Shown here in pieces: positions 50,801-59,712 of a stretch of DNA of 63,951 bases. Numbering within the stretch: the first letter of the stretch is position 1; every line of letters starts with the position of its first letter. The position numbers were made by a program, and so were the translations under genes. The stretch comes from an uncultured Taibaiella sp. GTDB taxonomy: Bacteria > Bacteroidota > Bacteroidia > Chitinophagales > Chitinophagaceae. The stretch lies in the NCBI GenBank assembly GCA_937870855.1, contig CALMWT010000044.1, positions 1 to 63,951 on the forward strand. The letters run 5' to 3'. The notes below the pieces were generated by a model. It saw only the letters and a program-made list of their open reading frames with translations, was not told the origin of the DNA and did not search any database.

Positions 50801-51109
50801 GGGATTATATGAATTATCTATTGTCAAATGAGGCGGAATACCACTAGTGGAAGGGGCAAAGGAGTTGCCAAGGGTATCCCATCGTAATCCATTGAATCGT
50901 TTAATTGCGACTTCGTATATACTGCTTGGCTGAGAAAAGCTACTCATGCCAGTGTAGATTGTGTCACCTTTACTCTTCACCCAAGAGAGGTAAGAGAATC
51001 TAAATCCTAGTTCATTTCGATTATCAGGTCCTAAGGGTTGCCACACTTGTGATAGTGCTTGAAAAAATGAGAGGAGAAATACCGCAGAGTAGAGAACCAG
51101 CTTTTTCAT
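47828..51109 (-). CDS. Large secreted protein with propeller-like repeats and T9SS type A domain
   Basis: 1093 residues. A signal peptide (MKKLVLYSAVFLLSFFQALS) is followed by about 700 residues of repeated blades, each with MKFNGTxW or VMKYDGVDWDTVG and a TPYVVFVDSS or TPYIAYLD strand; this looks like one or two beta-propellers. Ig-like/PKD modules (780-1010) follow. The end is the sorting domain (VFPNPSEGIVSFKS, then NGIYLYTVTSG). Secreted or surface-attached; no enzyme motif seen. Confidence 0.88.
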   Translation of the reverse strand: MKKLVLYSAVFLLSFFQALSQVWQPLGPDNRNELGFRFSYLSWVKSKGDTIYTGMSSFSQPSSIYEVAIKRFNGLRWDTLGNSFAPSTSGIPPHLTIDNSYNPYVFYRDNSNARRGTVRRFTNGNWNLLGNVGFTFDAVISTNLYFNRADIPYALFVDSSQKITVMSYNGTIWDTVGKRKFATTTNARLEFGHADTPYVVFVDSSRITVMKYDGVDWDTVGNRRFTVANSATMKFDTLGTPYIAYLDPAALNRATVMKFNGTSWTAIPSFGGLSNLSATNLGLLVDSTNNMVYVHFQDAGGGATVKKYDGTAWTNVGTAGFAQGTLYNLHVSKNGTPWSLITNSDSAYFMKFNGSIWTQATKSLKKISTVSAFTMKHDSIPVIAHNVPSLANKPVIANYTNSVWSRVGEYGFAPSGVRKSTNSPYSNPIPTLLQTATKSDNTPLVVYSDNADSGKLSMMKFTSGTWSYEGSPTFTTANAIPYKLLVGKNDTIYLLYYETGPYGLKLAYFNGTTFINIPSGLTNNVYPIGTAFILDTAKIPTVAYPDPTNFNLVNIKKLINGNWTVVGSLPCTTAVQIEVNSQNEVHALYNSGTGTATVSNLVKQTGSTWISLVQSPLQGLMKIAPNDSVFLFSRILNSWWTPAGLTGYMSYQSNRTLYRYAAGNWVSFHTFHITPIHNSSPPTINETYVNFLFDTSSTPYMAVAFGDSVSIKTIMTNLSVPNGGWHPLIKTPNFDFAFAPNNKLIAAYSEGTAYALSFKPDTIPVAPQVVSPVSYCIGDIANPLVAFGQNLRWSGPGVQNSSITPTPSTAVAGTFNFSVKQENGVYSGPSSIITVTVHPKSTVTTSTTKICDGDTAWLTTPSVNGATYRWSKIDTVGGGMSVTSFFASNTIPVTDSNLYTVLVTPNGCISDTTRVRVVALTQPTITISAPTAMIVGQVTVLKALVANASAPYSIDWQINSSWIGINWGDSLVFTKQAGQETVKAIVYQTGNVCFKRDTATIVIDEMPNSVALLNRNPINVFPNPSEGIVSFKSATPISEVELTSIDGKPVHQSQHNSLQVTINLKETPNGIYLYTVTSGAVKWRGKLILQRGK

Positions 51110-51173
51110 GCTAAATGATTAGAACTTAAAGTTAGAGATTATTTCATATTGTCATGTCGCTTATTCTTGTCAA

Positions 51174-51198
51174 CAAAAAAGCCACCCGAAGGCAGCTT
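51174..51198 (-). terminator. Intrinsic terminator of the glutamate dehydrogenase gene
   Basis: AAGCTGCC/GGTGGCTT stem (with G-T pairs), loop TTCG, then six T on the minus strand. Confidence 0.8.
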
Positions 51199-51221
51199 TA
51201 ATTTTTTTAATAAAATAAAAT

Positions 51222-52664
51222 TTATGGGAAAATACCCAACTCTTCATAAGCTACACCCACTTTATTGATAGCTACTACAAATGCAGCAGTGCGCATATCA
51301 GGAATATTAAGGCTAAGCATGGTGTCGCGTATCTCATGGTAAGACCCGATCATGGTGTCTTCAAGTCCTGAATAAACCAAATCAACTTCGTCTGGCCCGT
51401 GCAGCAATTGTCTGCGTTCAATTTCAGTTACTGCTTTACCGGTGAGGTTTTCAACGGTCTTCAGGATTTGAGAATTCTGATTTTCGCTGAAGCGCTTATC
51501 CATACGTCCGAAGCGAACATGGCTTAGGTTTTTTAACCATTCAAAGTAAGAAACCGTTACACCGCCAGCATTCAAATACATGTCTGGGACAACGATTACT
51601 CCTTTTGCATTCAGAATTTCATCTGCTTCCGGCGTTAAAGGTCCGTTTGCACCTTCACCAATTATTTTCGCTTTGATGCGATCTGCGTTTGATGCGTTGA
51701 TCACATTTTCCAAAGCAGCAGGAATAAGGATATCGCAATCCTGCTCCATAACTTCTGCACTTTGCTTGAAATCTGTAGCGCCTGCAAAACCAAGTATAGA
51801 GCCTGTAGCTTTACGGTGTTCTACCAATTTAGCGAGGTCAAGTCCTTTGGCATCATACACACCACCTTCGTATTCTGCAATACCAACGATGATGGCACCT
51901 GCTTCATGGAAAAATCTTGCAGCATGATACCCCACATTTCCAAGTCCCTGAACAATTACTCTTTTGCCTGCAATGCCTGTAGGAAGACCAAACTTATCCA
52001 TGTCTTCTTTTACATTCACTACTTCGCGCACGCCATAAAACACACCGAGACCCGTTGCTTCGGTACGACCACGAACACCACCCTGACTAACAGGCTTTCC
52101 GGTAACGCAACCGAGTGCATTCACATCTCCGGGATTTAAGGAGGCATAAGTATCGGCGATCCAGCTCATTTCGCGTGCGCCTGTTCCATAATCTGGAGCA
52201 GGAACATCAATACCGGCACCAATAAAATTCTTTTTTACAAGTTCTGAAGTATAACGACGTGTGATCTTTTCCAATTCATAAACCGTGTAGTTTCTTGGAT
52301 TGATCTTGATACCGCCTTTACCACCACCAAAAGGAACATTAACGATAGCACATTTATAAGTCATCAATGCAGCAAGGGCCATTACCTCATCCTGATTTAC
52401 ATCCATGCTATAACGGATGCCTCCTTTACAAGGTAATTTGTGATGAGAGTGTTGCACGCGGTAGGCTTCAATCACCTCTATTTTTTCACCGATGCGCACC
52501 GGAAACTTCATTCTGTAAACAGAGTTACAAGCTTTGATTTGCTCGAGAATACCTGTTTCGAATCTTGTATAAGTAGCAGCCTTATCAAAGTTGCGCTCTA
52601 CGCCGCGAAAGAAGCTATAATGCTCTTGTGGTTTTGCGGCAGTGGCAGTTGTAGTTTCTACCAT
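51222..52664 (-). CDS. Glutamate dehydrogenase (Glu/Leu/Phe/Val family)
   Basis: 480 residues. Substrate lysines are in [11 protein letters not shown] and [11 protein letters not shown]; the catalytic region [14 protein letters not shown] and the dinucleotide fold [14 protein letters not shown] follow. It interconverts glutamate and 2-oxoglutarate with ammonia. The cofactor preference cannot be set from sequence alone. Upstream, in the same direction and 12 bp away, are the cytochrome c maturation genes; the link may be only transcriptional. Confidence 0.92.
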   Translation of the reverse strand: MVETTTATAAKPQEHYSFFRGVERNFDKAATYTRFETGILEQIKACNSVYRMKFPVRIGEKIEVIEAYRVQHSHHKLPCKGGIRYSMDVNQDEVMALAALMTYKCAIVNVPFGGGKGGIKINPRNYTVYELEKITRRYTSELVKKNFIGAGIDVPAPDYGTGAREMSWIADTYASLNPGDVNALGCVTGKPVSQGGVRGRTEATGLGVFYGVREVVNVKEDMDKFGLPTGIAGKRVIVQGLGNVGYHAARFFHEAGAIIVGIAEYEGGVYDAKGLDLAKLVEHRKATGSILGFAGATDFKQSAEVMEQDCDILIPAALENVINASNADRIKAKIIGEGANGPLTPEADEILNAKGVIVVPDMYLNAGGVTVSYFEWLKNLSHVRFGRMDKRFSENQNSQILKTVENLTGKAVTEIERRQLLHGPDEVDLVYSGLEDTMIGSYHEIRDTMLSLNIPDMRTAAFVVAINKVGVAYEELGIFP

Positions 52665-52676
52665 AGCTTTTTGTAG

Positions 52677-52901
52677 TTAAGAAATTGGATTATTATGTTT
52701 TTCGAGTTTGGAAATTTTACGGTCGAGGCGCACAAGAAATGCAATAATTCCGGCAAATATAGTGGCTAATACTAAAACCACCACGTATATTTTACCGTCT
52801 TTACGCAGTGCATCAGCCATCTCTGGCTGGGCATTTTGGGCGAATGAAAACGCAGAAAATGCCAACAAAAAAAACGCAGAAAGAATGGTTCTTCTAAACA
52901 T
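52677..52901 (-). CDS. CcmD-like small membrane protein
   Basis: 74 residues. Signal-like start, one main helix (about 38-60, KIYVVVLVLATIFAGIIAFL), and a charged tail DRKISKLEKH. This is the shape of CcmD, which holds CcmC and haem-loaded CcmE together. It lies directly after ccmC, 27 bp apart, as in other Bacteroidota. Confidence 0.8.
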   Translation of the reverse strand: MFRRTILSAFFLLAFSAFSFAQNAQPEMADALRKDGKIYVVVLVLATIFAGIIAFLVRLDRKISKLEKHNNPIS

Positions 52902-52928
52902 TTTGAACTTGCTATTTTTTTGACCTTT

Positions 52929-53594
52929 TTAAAAGTTGTTTTCCCTTTTGTATTCTATTAATGATATGCGCACCTTTAGCGTAGTGATCCACACGCCAAG
53001 CAATATCCACCCAAACACAGCAGGATAAAAAACCATTCGCATGTCTTTGTCAAGGTCGTAAGTATTAAATCCGGGATTGCCACCATTTCCGGGATGTAGG
53101 GAATCCACCATTCGGGGTAAAATCCATAACAACGGAATCATTAGCGCGAATGCAAAAACATTGTACACCGCGCTGATCTTTGCCCTTTTTTCTTCATCCT
53201 TCATGCCGCCGCGCAAAACCAGATAAGCAAAGTAGATGAGCATACTAATAGCAGTTCCCAATTGTTTTGGATCGTTGCTCCACGCTTCCCCCCATGTGTA
53301 TTTTGCCCATTCCATGCCCGTAAGCATTCCGAGTATGCTAAAGACTATGCCTACCTTAGTATATTCCGCAGAAAAAATATCGTGTTTCAAATCGCCGCTA
53401 CGCAGGTATTTTATTGCATAAATAAAAGAGACGAGAAACAAGATGATCATTGTAAACCACATCGGCACATGGAAGTAGAGATTGCGTATGGTTTCGTTGA
53501 TAATGTTGAGTGCGGGCACAGGAATAAGAAAACCTGCAACAATTGTATAACCTAATAAAAGCACACACACAACTTTCCACCACGACTGGCGCAT
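52929..53594 (-). CDS. ccmC: Haem exporter subunit CcmC
   Basis: 221 residues, six helices. The haem-handling motif is in EWAKYTWGEAWSNDPKQ (WGxxW core) with His in NLYFHVPMWF. It brings haem to CcmE for cytochrome c maturation. A perfect -7 box TACCTTTG lies upstream on the minus strand (53616-53623). Confidence 0.92.
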   Translation of the reverse strand: MRQSWWKVVCVLLLGYTIVAGFLIPVPALNIINETIRNLYFHVPMWFTMIILFLVSFIYAIKYLRSGDLKHDIFSAEYTKVGIVFSILGMLTGMEWAKYTWGEAWSNDPKQLGTAISMLIYFAYLVLRGGMKDEEKRAKISAVYNVFAFALMIPLLWILPRMVDSLHPGNGGNPGFNTYDLDKDMRMVFYPAVFGWILLGVWITTLKVRISLIEYKRENNF

Positions 53595-53629
53595 AGGCTG
53601 GTTTTAAAATTTCGGCAAAGGTAATGGAA

Positions 53630-53708
53630 TGGCTCAATTGCGCAATTACTCGATGACTCAATACTTAAGAGGTGGCATAGCTTGAGTCACTGCGCAATTG
53701 AGTCATTA
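53630..53708. repeat. Eight-base word repeat with perfect AATTGCGCAATT palindrome
   Basis: Between ccmB and ccmC. On the minus strand the words run TAATGACT, CAATTGCG, CAGTGACT, CAAGCTAT and later TGAGTCAT, CGAGTAAT, TGCGCAAT, TGAGCCAT, so the two halves are roughly inverted copies. GCGCAATTGAGTCATTA is the clean arm. Confidence 0.65.
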
Positions 53709-53716
53709 CGTATTAA

Positions 53717-54373
53717 TTATTCCTGCCAGAGAAAAGGAAAAAGTATCACTCCAAGAATAATAATGAGTAGGTCAAGCAAAAGCAAGGTTCCTGCAAGTAT
53801 CCACCAGCCGGGTTGGTAAACCGGTGTAATAGCTTTCAATGCAAGGTTGCTCAGCATCATTAATACAGGAGTGACAATAGGAAAACCTAAGACAGCCATC
53901 AGCGCGGCATTTTGATTGGCTCGTGCAGCAAGGGCAGAAAGAAAAGTGAACACAGCCGAAAGACTGATGCTGCCAACTGCGGTTATTACTACAAACAGTC
54001 CCGTTTGAATAATAGGGAAACCAAGAAGAACGGAAAACAATAGCAAACTCATCAGACTCATTGCCAGCAGCAGGGTGATGCTATAAATCATTTTCGCCAG
54101 TAAAAAAGTAGTAGGCTTTACAATTGTGAAATAGTACCGAAACCGATTGGCATGTTCCTGCAAAAAACTCTTTGCAACAGAATTAATGGCTACAAAAAGT
54201 TGCGTGATCCAGAAAAGAGCATTCCAGATTTTAGTTTCTGGTTGTCCACTCATCATATACACTGCAAACACGGTTGCGCCTACATAAAGCAATACCCCAA
54301 ACAGCGTATGTTTTTGCCGCCATTCGATAAGCAAATCTTTTTTTACGAGAGAGAGAAAAGGAGACGATTGCAT
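53717..54373 (-). CDS. ccmB: Haem exporter subunit CcmB
   Basis: 218 residues from the ATG at 54373; an earlier start at 54463 would lie upstream of a perfect -7 box TACTTTTG (54382-54389) and adds 30 residues not seen in CcmB. Six helices, with the N-terminal LVKKDLLIEWRQK and interior GFPIVTPVL typical of CcmB. It forms the membrane part of the CcmAB ATP-driven step that releases holo-CcmE. No ccmA is in the window. Confidence 0.88.
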   Translation of the reverse strand: MQSSPFLSLVKKDLLIEWRQKHTLFGVLLYVGATVFAVYMMSGQPETKIWNALFWITQLFVAINSVAKSFLQEHANRFRYYFTIVKPTTFLLAKMIYSITLLLAMSLMSLLLFSVLLGFPIIQTGLFVVITAVGSISLSAVFTFLSALAARANQNAALMAVLGFPIVTPVLMMLSNLALKAITPVYQPGWWILAGTLLLLDLLIIILGVILFPFLWQE

Positions 54374-54465
54374 GTGGCTTTCAAAAGTAGTTTGTTTAGA
54401 AACAAGTTCAAGGCGAGTAGCTGCTGATAAGTATCGTTTTACCGAAAAAAATTTTTGAGACAAGA

Positions 54466-54496
54466 TTTGTAAAATTGTTTTGTCCCTCTATATTTG
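54466..54496 (+). promoter_or_regulatory. Promoter of tRNA-Gly
   Basis: TTTG (54466-54469), exactly 19 bp, then TATATTTG (54489-54496). Both boxes match the Bacteroidota consensus perfectly. Confidence 0.8.
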
Positions 54497-54532
54497 CACT
54501 CCCATTCGGGAAACAAGTTCTTTAAGATTTAT

Positions 54533-54605
54533 GCGGAAGTAGCTCAGTTGGTAGAGCATCACCTTGCCAAGGTGAGGGTCGCGGGTTCGAGTCTCGTCTT
54601 CCGCT
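54533..54605 (+). tRNA. tRNA-Gly (GCC)
   Basis: Acceptor GCGGAAG/CTTCCGC, discriminator T, anticodon GCC at 54566-54568, D-arm AGCTCAGTTGGTAGAGC, T-loop TTCGAGT. Confidence 0.96.
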
Positions 54606-54611
54606 CATTAT

Positions 54612-54639
54612 AATTCCATCCCTCAAGATGGAATTTTTT
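54612..54639 (+). terminator. Intrinsic terminator after tRNA-Gly
   Basis: AATTCCATC/GATGGAATT stem, 6-nt loop and T-run. Confidence 0.85.
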
Positions 54640-54664
54640 GTTTAGTTCTTTTGCAGTTGATGTG

Positions 54665-54700
54665 AACATTCAACATTCACAATTCATCATTTACAATTGC
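54665..54700. repeat. Seven-base word repeat between the tRNA genes
   Basis: On the minus strand: AATTGTA, AATGATG, AATTGTG, AATGTTG, AATGTTC. It lies directly before tRNA-Leu, so any promoter for that tRNA must be inside or upstream of it. Confidence 0.6.
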
Positions 54701-54702
54701 CT

Positions 54703-54788
54703 GCCCTGGTGGTGAAATTGGTAGACACGCAGGACTTAAAATCCTGTTTGCAGCAATGCAAGTGCGGGTTCAAGTCCCGCCTGGGGCA
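54703..54788 (+). tRNA. tRNA-Leu (TAA)
   Basis: Acceptor GCCCTGG/CTGGGGC with two wobble pairs, discriminator A, anticodon TAA at 54737-54739, long variable arm, T-arm GCGGG-TTCAAGT-CCCGC. Confidence 0.95.
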
Positions 54789-54791
54789 CAC

Positions 54792-54825
54792 AGCCTTCTG
54801 ACGATCTCAGAAGGCTTTATTTTTT
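54792..54825 (+). terminator. Intrinsic terminator after tRNA-Leu
   Basis: Perfect 10-bp stem AGCCTTCTGA/TCAGAAGGCT with loop CGATC and a T-rich tail. Confidence 0.92.
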
Positions 54826-54928
54826 AGGGAATAGAAACTTTTTTTAGAGTAGCTGAAACCCTTGCCTAAAGCGAATAAATATTAATTTACCATGACAAAA
54901 ATGTTTACAAAGGTTTAACAGGAATATC

Positions 54929-54936
54929 TATCTTTG
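54929..54936 (+). promoter_or_regulatory. -7 box of the M43 protease gene
   Basis: TATCTTTG, perfect match, 39 bp before the ATG. The leader would be about 35 nt. Confidence 0.55.
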
Positions 54937-54974
54937 AAATCAGTCTAATCAAAAATTTTTTACAAAAAATAATA

Positions 54975-57803
54975 ATGGTGAAAAAAGCAATTTTACTCTT
55001 CGCAGCCGCGGCTTGCTTCACGGGTGAAGTAGTTAAGGCACAGCAGGCTCGCTGCTTTACAGATGAAATGCATGAGCGGGCTAAGGCTGCAAATCCGGCG
55101 GCTGTAGCTGCGGCGGAAGCACAACTTAAGGCTCAGATAGACGCATTGATGGGCAGGATGGACTTACCAAAGTTGAAGGTAACAGCAGGCGAAACTTTTG
55201 CTGATACAGCCACACTTATGGTTCCGATTGTTTTTCATATTGTGCACAATTACAACACTCAAGAGTACATCACTGACAACCTTATTTATAATGAGCTTGA
55301 AGAGATTAATAAGTTGTATCGCGGAATAGTGCCTGATGTATCTACTTTCAATGTAATTCCTACTTACAGAGGCAACATTCCGGGTACTTCAATAAAGTAT
55401 GTGGCTAATACAAACATCCAGTTTTACCTTGCCAGAAAAGACCCGTTTGGTAATCCTACTACTGGTATTACCCGTAAAAGAGATTTTAGCACAACAAGCG
55501 GCGGTAATCATGCGAAGTTTGACCTGTGGCCCCCGCAGAATTATTTAAATATCTGGATCGTGAATGCGTTCGATGCTAATCACACAGGCGCAGCAGCTTT
55601 TGCATTGAAGCCAGCGGGTGCAAGCGCATTGCCTTGGTATGACGGACCTATTACAGCAATGGGTCAGCCTTTTAATTTTGACAATACAATTGCTCACGAA
55701 ATTGGTCACTTTCTTGATTTGGATCATCCCTGGGGTGGTACAAATGCACCAGAAGTTGCTTGTGGTGATGATGGGGTAGATGATACCCCCCCCACAGATG
55801 GTCACGCACCCGGACTTGGTTGCAACCCCGTTCATCTCTATGATTGGAAATGTGTTTTAACGGCTGCTTTCATCGGAAAGCCTGCAATCAACAATACAAA
55901 CAAAGTTGCAGACAATCAGACGGGGCAAGGTATAATGTTCAGAAACCTTGAGAAAGTTCAAATTGATTCTGTGAAAATTTACCCGGCTGTAAGCGGTGCT
56001 CCGTTTACAATTGTACTAAAGCACAAAAACGCTTCCGGTCAATATGTTACCATTGCCACACACAATGGTATAACGACCACAAACACAGGTGCACAAAATG
56101 TGAACTTGCTTCGCTTCGTAGCCCCTATTGATACTAATGTAAATGCTTATTCTCTTGAGTTTTCTGTGAATCCTTCTATGTATCGCGATAGTACAAGTGC
56201 AGTAGCAGTGCCCGCAGCGCCAACGCCGCTCGGCAATCAGGGAACAATAGGAAACGTAATGTATTTCACCGATGATACAGCGCAGGGACGATACAACTAT
56301 TTCTATAACCTGGGAATTCGTTATGGCGATTATTTCGTTCAGTACCCTCCAGCTACTGCAAAAGACCTATTCAATATTACCGCTACGGGTCCGGTTATCA
56401 TAGACTATCCTGACACAGTGAATTCTCAGAACGTGATGGATTACACCTACTGCTCTAAAATGTTTACTTACTTGCAAGGTGTGCGTATGCGTGCTACATT
56501 AAGAAGTCCGATTGCAGGTCGCAGTAACCTTATAACTCCCACTAATCTGATGCTGACGGGTGTTACAGATGCAAACGGTAACCTTATGCCGAGAGCAGAT
56601 CTTCCACCGGTAGCTGATTTTTCAGTAGGTGTGGGTGCAGAGCAAAATGCAGGTTTCACTTGCCGTGGCGTTGGTGCAGATGCTCAGAATGTTAGATTTG
56701 CTAACCGTGCATGGGGCGATACTGTTTCTGCGATCTATTGGAGTTTTTCGAATGGTGCCAGTAATGCAAACCCTGTAAATGCAAATCCAAATTACAACAC
56801 AAGTGTTACTACTAAATTTAACGACACTGGTTGGGCAACTATTCAAATGATTGCTGAGTCGAATGCCGGCAGAGATACTTTGGTAGTGACCGACAGAGTA
56901 TATGTTGCTGATGAAAATGCTATTCCGGCAGCAGGGTATTTCCAGGAGTTTACAGGAAATGATGTTAGCATGTTCCCTACCTTCAATCACTTCAACAATT
57001 TTACCAAATGGGAAGTTGTAAACAATGCAGGTTTCTACGATAATACCAGCATTCGTTACAAACAATATGATAACAGGTTGTCTGCTCCGGCAGTGTTGAC
57101 AGGTACACCAAGAGGAGATTACGATGATCTTTTCACACGTGCATTTGATTTGAGAGGCATGGGTAATACAATTTATCTTTCCTTCTTTACCGCAGGTGCT
57201 TTTAGGACTAACAATCCTACTTACATGAACGATGAGTTGGAAATTAGCTACACAACCAATTGCGGTTTGAACTGGCAAACACTAAAAACACTTAAGAAGT
57301 CTGATATCAGTAACAATGGTACTATTCTTACAGACTGGACTCCAGGCGGCATGTGGGATTGGAAAGGACAAAACGTAGCCATTACCACTACCAACATTGC
57401 TGAGTCGCTCAGAGGTCGTGTTTACTTTAGATTTAGATACAAACCAGGTGTTGAGCCTTCTAGTTTAGTAGGTACAGGTAACAACTTCTACCTCGATAGA
57501 ATTTATGTAAGCCAATGGACAACTGATGTGTCAGACATCGCTAACAAGCAAGCAGGCTTTACCCTCGCTCCAAATCCTACTTCCGGCAGCACTACAGTTA
57601 TTGTGAAAGATGCTAACAGCAATGATGCACATATTTCAGTAACCGATGTAACCGGCAAATTGGTTTACAGCACGCAGGTAAATCTTAGCAGTGGTATCAA
57701 TCGCATCGAAATTCCGGCAAGCTATATAGCTGTAAAAGGCATGTACCTTGTATCGGTAACAACTGGTACGCACAAGCAAACTGAAAAGCTTGTAGTTTAT
57801 TAG
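54975..57803 (+). CDS. Secreted M43 (cytophagalysin-type) zinc metalloprotease with T9SS type A domain
   Basis: 942 residues. Signal peptide (MVKKAILLFAAAACFTGEVVKAQ). The M43 zinc motif HEIGHFLDLDH (HExxHxxGxxH-type) is in the first third, after a propeptide-like part. A PKD-like domain (VADFSVGVG to VTDRVYV), a jelly-roll module (FQEFTGNDVSMFP onward) and the type A sorting domain (LAPNPTSGSTTVIV, ending KLVVY) follow. A long insertion separates GCNP and the Met-turn MDYTYCS. It should be an extracellular protease exported by type IX. Confidence 0.93.
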   Translation: MVKKAILLFAAAACFTGEVVKAQQARCFTDEMHERAKAANPAAVAAAEAQLKAQIDALMGRMDLPKLKVTAGETFADTATLMVPIVFHIVHNYNTQEYITDNLIYNELEEINKLYRGIVPDVSTFNVIPTYRGNIPGTSIKYVANTNIQFYLARKDPFGNPTTGITRKRDFSTTSGGNHAKFDLWPPQNYLNIWIVNAFDANHTGAAAFALKPAGASALPWYDGPITAMGQPFNFDNTIAHEIGHFLDLDHPWGGTNAPEVACGDDGVDDTPPTDGHAPGLGCNPVHLYDWKCVLTAAFIGKPAINNTNKVADNQTGQGIMFRNLEKVQIDSVKIYPAVSGAPFTIVLKHKNASGQYVTIATHNGITTTNTGAQNVNLLRFVAPIDTNVNAYSLEFSVNPSMYRDSTSAVAVPAAPTPLGNQGTIGNVMYFTDDTAQGRYNYFYNLGIRYGDYFVQYPPATAKDLFNITATGPVIIDYPDTVNSQNVMDYTYCSKMFTYLQGVRMRATLRSPIAGRSNLITPTNLMLTGVTDANGNLMPRADLPPVADFSVGVGAEQNAGFTCRGVGADAQNVRFANRAWGDTVSAIYWSFSNGASNANPVNANPNYNTSVTTKFNDTGWATIQMIAESNAGRDTLVVTDRVYVADENAIPAAGYFQEFTGNDVSMFPTFNHFNNFTKWEVVNNAGFYDNTSIRYKQYDNRLSAPAVLTGTPRGDYDDLFTRAFDLRGMGNTIYLSFFTAGAFRTNNPTYMNDELEISYTTNCGLNWQTLKTLKKSDISNNGTILTDWTPGGMWDWKGQNVAITTTNIAESLRGRVYFRFRYKPGVEPSSLVGTGNNFYLDRIYVSQWTTDVSDIANKQAGFTLAPNPTSGSTTVIVKDANSNDAHISVTDVTGKLVYSTQVNLSSGINRIEIPASYIAVKGMYLVSVTTGTHKQTEKLVVY

Positions 57804-57828
57804 TAGAAAATTCAAAATTGATTGCAGA

Positions 57829-57857
57829 ACGTCCTGATTTTTCAGGACGTTTTTTTA
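57829..57857 (+). terminator. Intrinsic terminator of the M43 protease gene
   Basis: ACGTCCTGA/TCAGGACGT stem (9 bp), T-loop and seven T. Confidence 0.92.
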
Positions 57858-57911
57858 ATTAGCTTAAAGAAATAAGCTGCTATATTTGTTACAAATCCAT
57901 CCTGCTACACG

Positions 57912-58601
57912 ATGAGTGAAAAAAGCATAGTATCACTGAAGAACGCGAATATTTACCAAGGAAAAAATCTAATTCTTTCAAACGTAAATTTTCAGGTTCA
58001 GAAAGGAGAGTTTGTTTATCTGATCGGAAAAACGGGCACAGGAAAATCGAGCTTGCTCAAAACCCTGTATGGTGATATTTATTTGAAACAAGGTGAAGGT
58101 GAGATAGCAGGATTTGATTTGAAAAATTTGAAGTGGCAAACTATCCCATTGCTTCGTCGGAATCTGGGTATTGTGTTTCAGGATTTTCGCTTACTTACCG
58201 ACAGGAATGTTTACGACAATCTGGAATTTGTGTTGAAGGCTACGGGTTGGAAAGACAAAGCCCTGATGAAGGAAAAGATAGAAAATGTACTGAGCAAAGT
58301 GGGCTTGAAAAACAAGGGATTTAAGATGACCTACGAAATGTCGGGAGGTGAGCAGCAACGTGTAGATATAGCACGCGCATTGCTTAATAATCCAAAACTT
58401 ATACTTGCTGATGAACCGACGGGAAATCTTGATCCTGAAACGACCGATGAGATAATGCAGCTTTTATTCAACATTTGCCGCGATTATCATACGGCTTTCA
58501 TTATGGCTACCCACGATTATAGCATCATCCAAAAATACCCGGCGCGTGTAGTACGAATTGAGCAGGGTGCAGTTAAAGAGATTTCTGTTGCAGGAATGTA
58601 A
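57912..58601 (+). CDS. FtsE-type ABC ATPase
   Basis: 229 residues. Walker [11 protein letters not shown]-loop FQDFRLL, signature [15 protein letters not shown] and Walker [13 protein letters not shown] are complete. [15 protein letters not shown] is typical of FtsE, which works with FtsX in cell-wall hydrolysis control at division. FtsX is not adjacent. The last 29 bp overlap the convergent glycosyltransferase gene. Confidence 0.88.
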   Translation: MSEKSIVSLKNANIYQGKNLILSNVNFQVQKGEFVYLIGKTGTGKSSLLKTLYGDIYLKQGEGEIAGFDLKNLKWQTIPLLRRNLGIVFQDFRLLTDRNVYDNLEFVLKATGWKDKALMKEKIENVLSKVGLKNKGFKMTYEMSGGEQQRVDIARALLNNPKLILADEPTGNLDPETTDEIMQLLFNICRDYHTAFIMATHDYSIIQKYPARVVRIEQGAVKEISVAGM

Positions 58602-59712
58602 TTATCCTTTGCGCGTTTGTTGAATTATTGTAAGAAGCTTCAAGCAAGTAAGCTCTAAGCTCCCGCATACCATCGGTAAAGTCAGTTTTTATTAGTCTGG
58701 ATATTTCCTCAATTATTTCTGTGGCCGTATTTGCGATGTTACACACAGATGCTAATCCTGTTCCGTAGAGCATGTCATCGTTGACTACCACATGCCTTCC
58801 ATTGTACAGCGCATAAAGGAGTTTCAATTTCATTCCCGATCGCTGAAAAGTAGGCAACACATTTATTTGCGCATTGCTGATGAGTCGGTTCATTTCGGCT
58901 TCGTCAGGGTTTTCTATCAGTTTGCAATGCTGGTATTTCGCGCAAAGTGCTTTTATTGTTTTTGACGGGTTTCTTCCTGCGATAATAAATTGAGTATCGG
59001 AAATGGCCGGAATCACTTGCTCCAAAAGAAACAAAGCAGCTTCTTCATTCTCAGGATGCTTTAAGTTGCCATGATACAAACAATACTGACCCATTCCTGT
59101 TGGTATGTCACTACTCGTAAAAGGATGAAAGGGAGCAATGTGCGCAACTGTTTTCTTAGGGTAAAGCTTTTGAAAATTTAGTGTGTCGGCGTGCGAAAGG
59201 CAAAATGCGGCATCAATATTCGAAAGAGACTTTTCATAGTTTTTCAACAAAAAAGCCTCTGCATATAAATAGATTTTTGAGAAATTACTCCGCTCTTTTT
59301 GAGCAAGCTGTTTATAATAATCGTGTTCAATATTGTGTACTCTAAGAATTTTTGTCCGGCGCTTTAATGCAGGATGGTTTGCATAAAAGCTACAGTGGAT
59401 TCCTTCAAAAAGAATGGGCACGTCAACGTTCGAAAGACGTTGAAGCAGCGTGTCATCTCTTCGTGAATAAACGATATAAGGATAGGAAAACGATAGCCCA
59501 TTCCATCCTGTTTTACGGGGATAATACCACACTTCTTTGCACAGGTTATTTAGTCTCTCAGTTCGCTCTCTTCCGTATTCAAAACAATGGAGATAGATTT
59601 CACAACCTGCTTCTGAAAGACTTTTGATCTTGTAAAAAACATCTATCGCTCCACCATAGTCTGCCGGATAAGGAATGTCGAATGAAACAATATGGAACTT
59701 AATTTTGGACAA
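58573..59712 (-). CDS. Glycosyltransferase, GT4-like
   Basis: 379 residues in two Rossmann halves. The N-terminus (IVSFDIPYPADYGGAIDVFY) has the acceptor-site Gly-rich loop; the C-terminal half has YHGNLKHPENEEAALFLL and the donor-site region MNRLISNAQINVLPTFQRSG. It should transfer an activated sugar to a surface glycan or lipid carrier. It overlaps the preceding glycosyltransferase gene by 14 bp, so the pair is coupled. Confidence 0.82.
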   Translation of the reverse strand: MSKIKFHIVSFDIPYPADYGGAIDVFYKIKSLSEAGCEIYLHCFEYGRERTERLNNLCKEVWYYPRKTGWNGLSFSYPYIVYSRRDDTLLQRLSNVDVPILFEGIHCSFYANHPALKRRTKILRVHNIEHDYYKQLAQKERSNFSKIYLYAEAFLLKNYEKSLSNIDAAFCLSHADTLNFQKLYPKKTVAHIAPFHPFTSSDIPTGMGQYCLYHGNLKHPENEEAALFLLEQVIPAISDTQFIIAGRNPSKTIKALCAKYQHCKLIENPDEAEMNRLISNAQINVLPTFQRSGMKLKLLYALYNGRHVVVNDDMLYGTGLASVCNIANTATEIIEEISRLIKTDFTDGMRELRAYLLEASYNNSTNAQRIITFLQQKSL

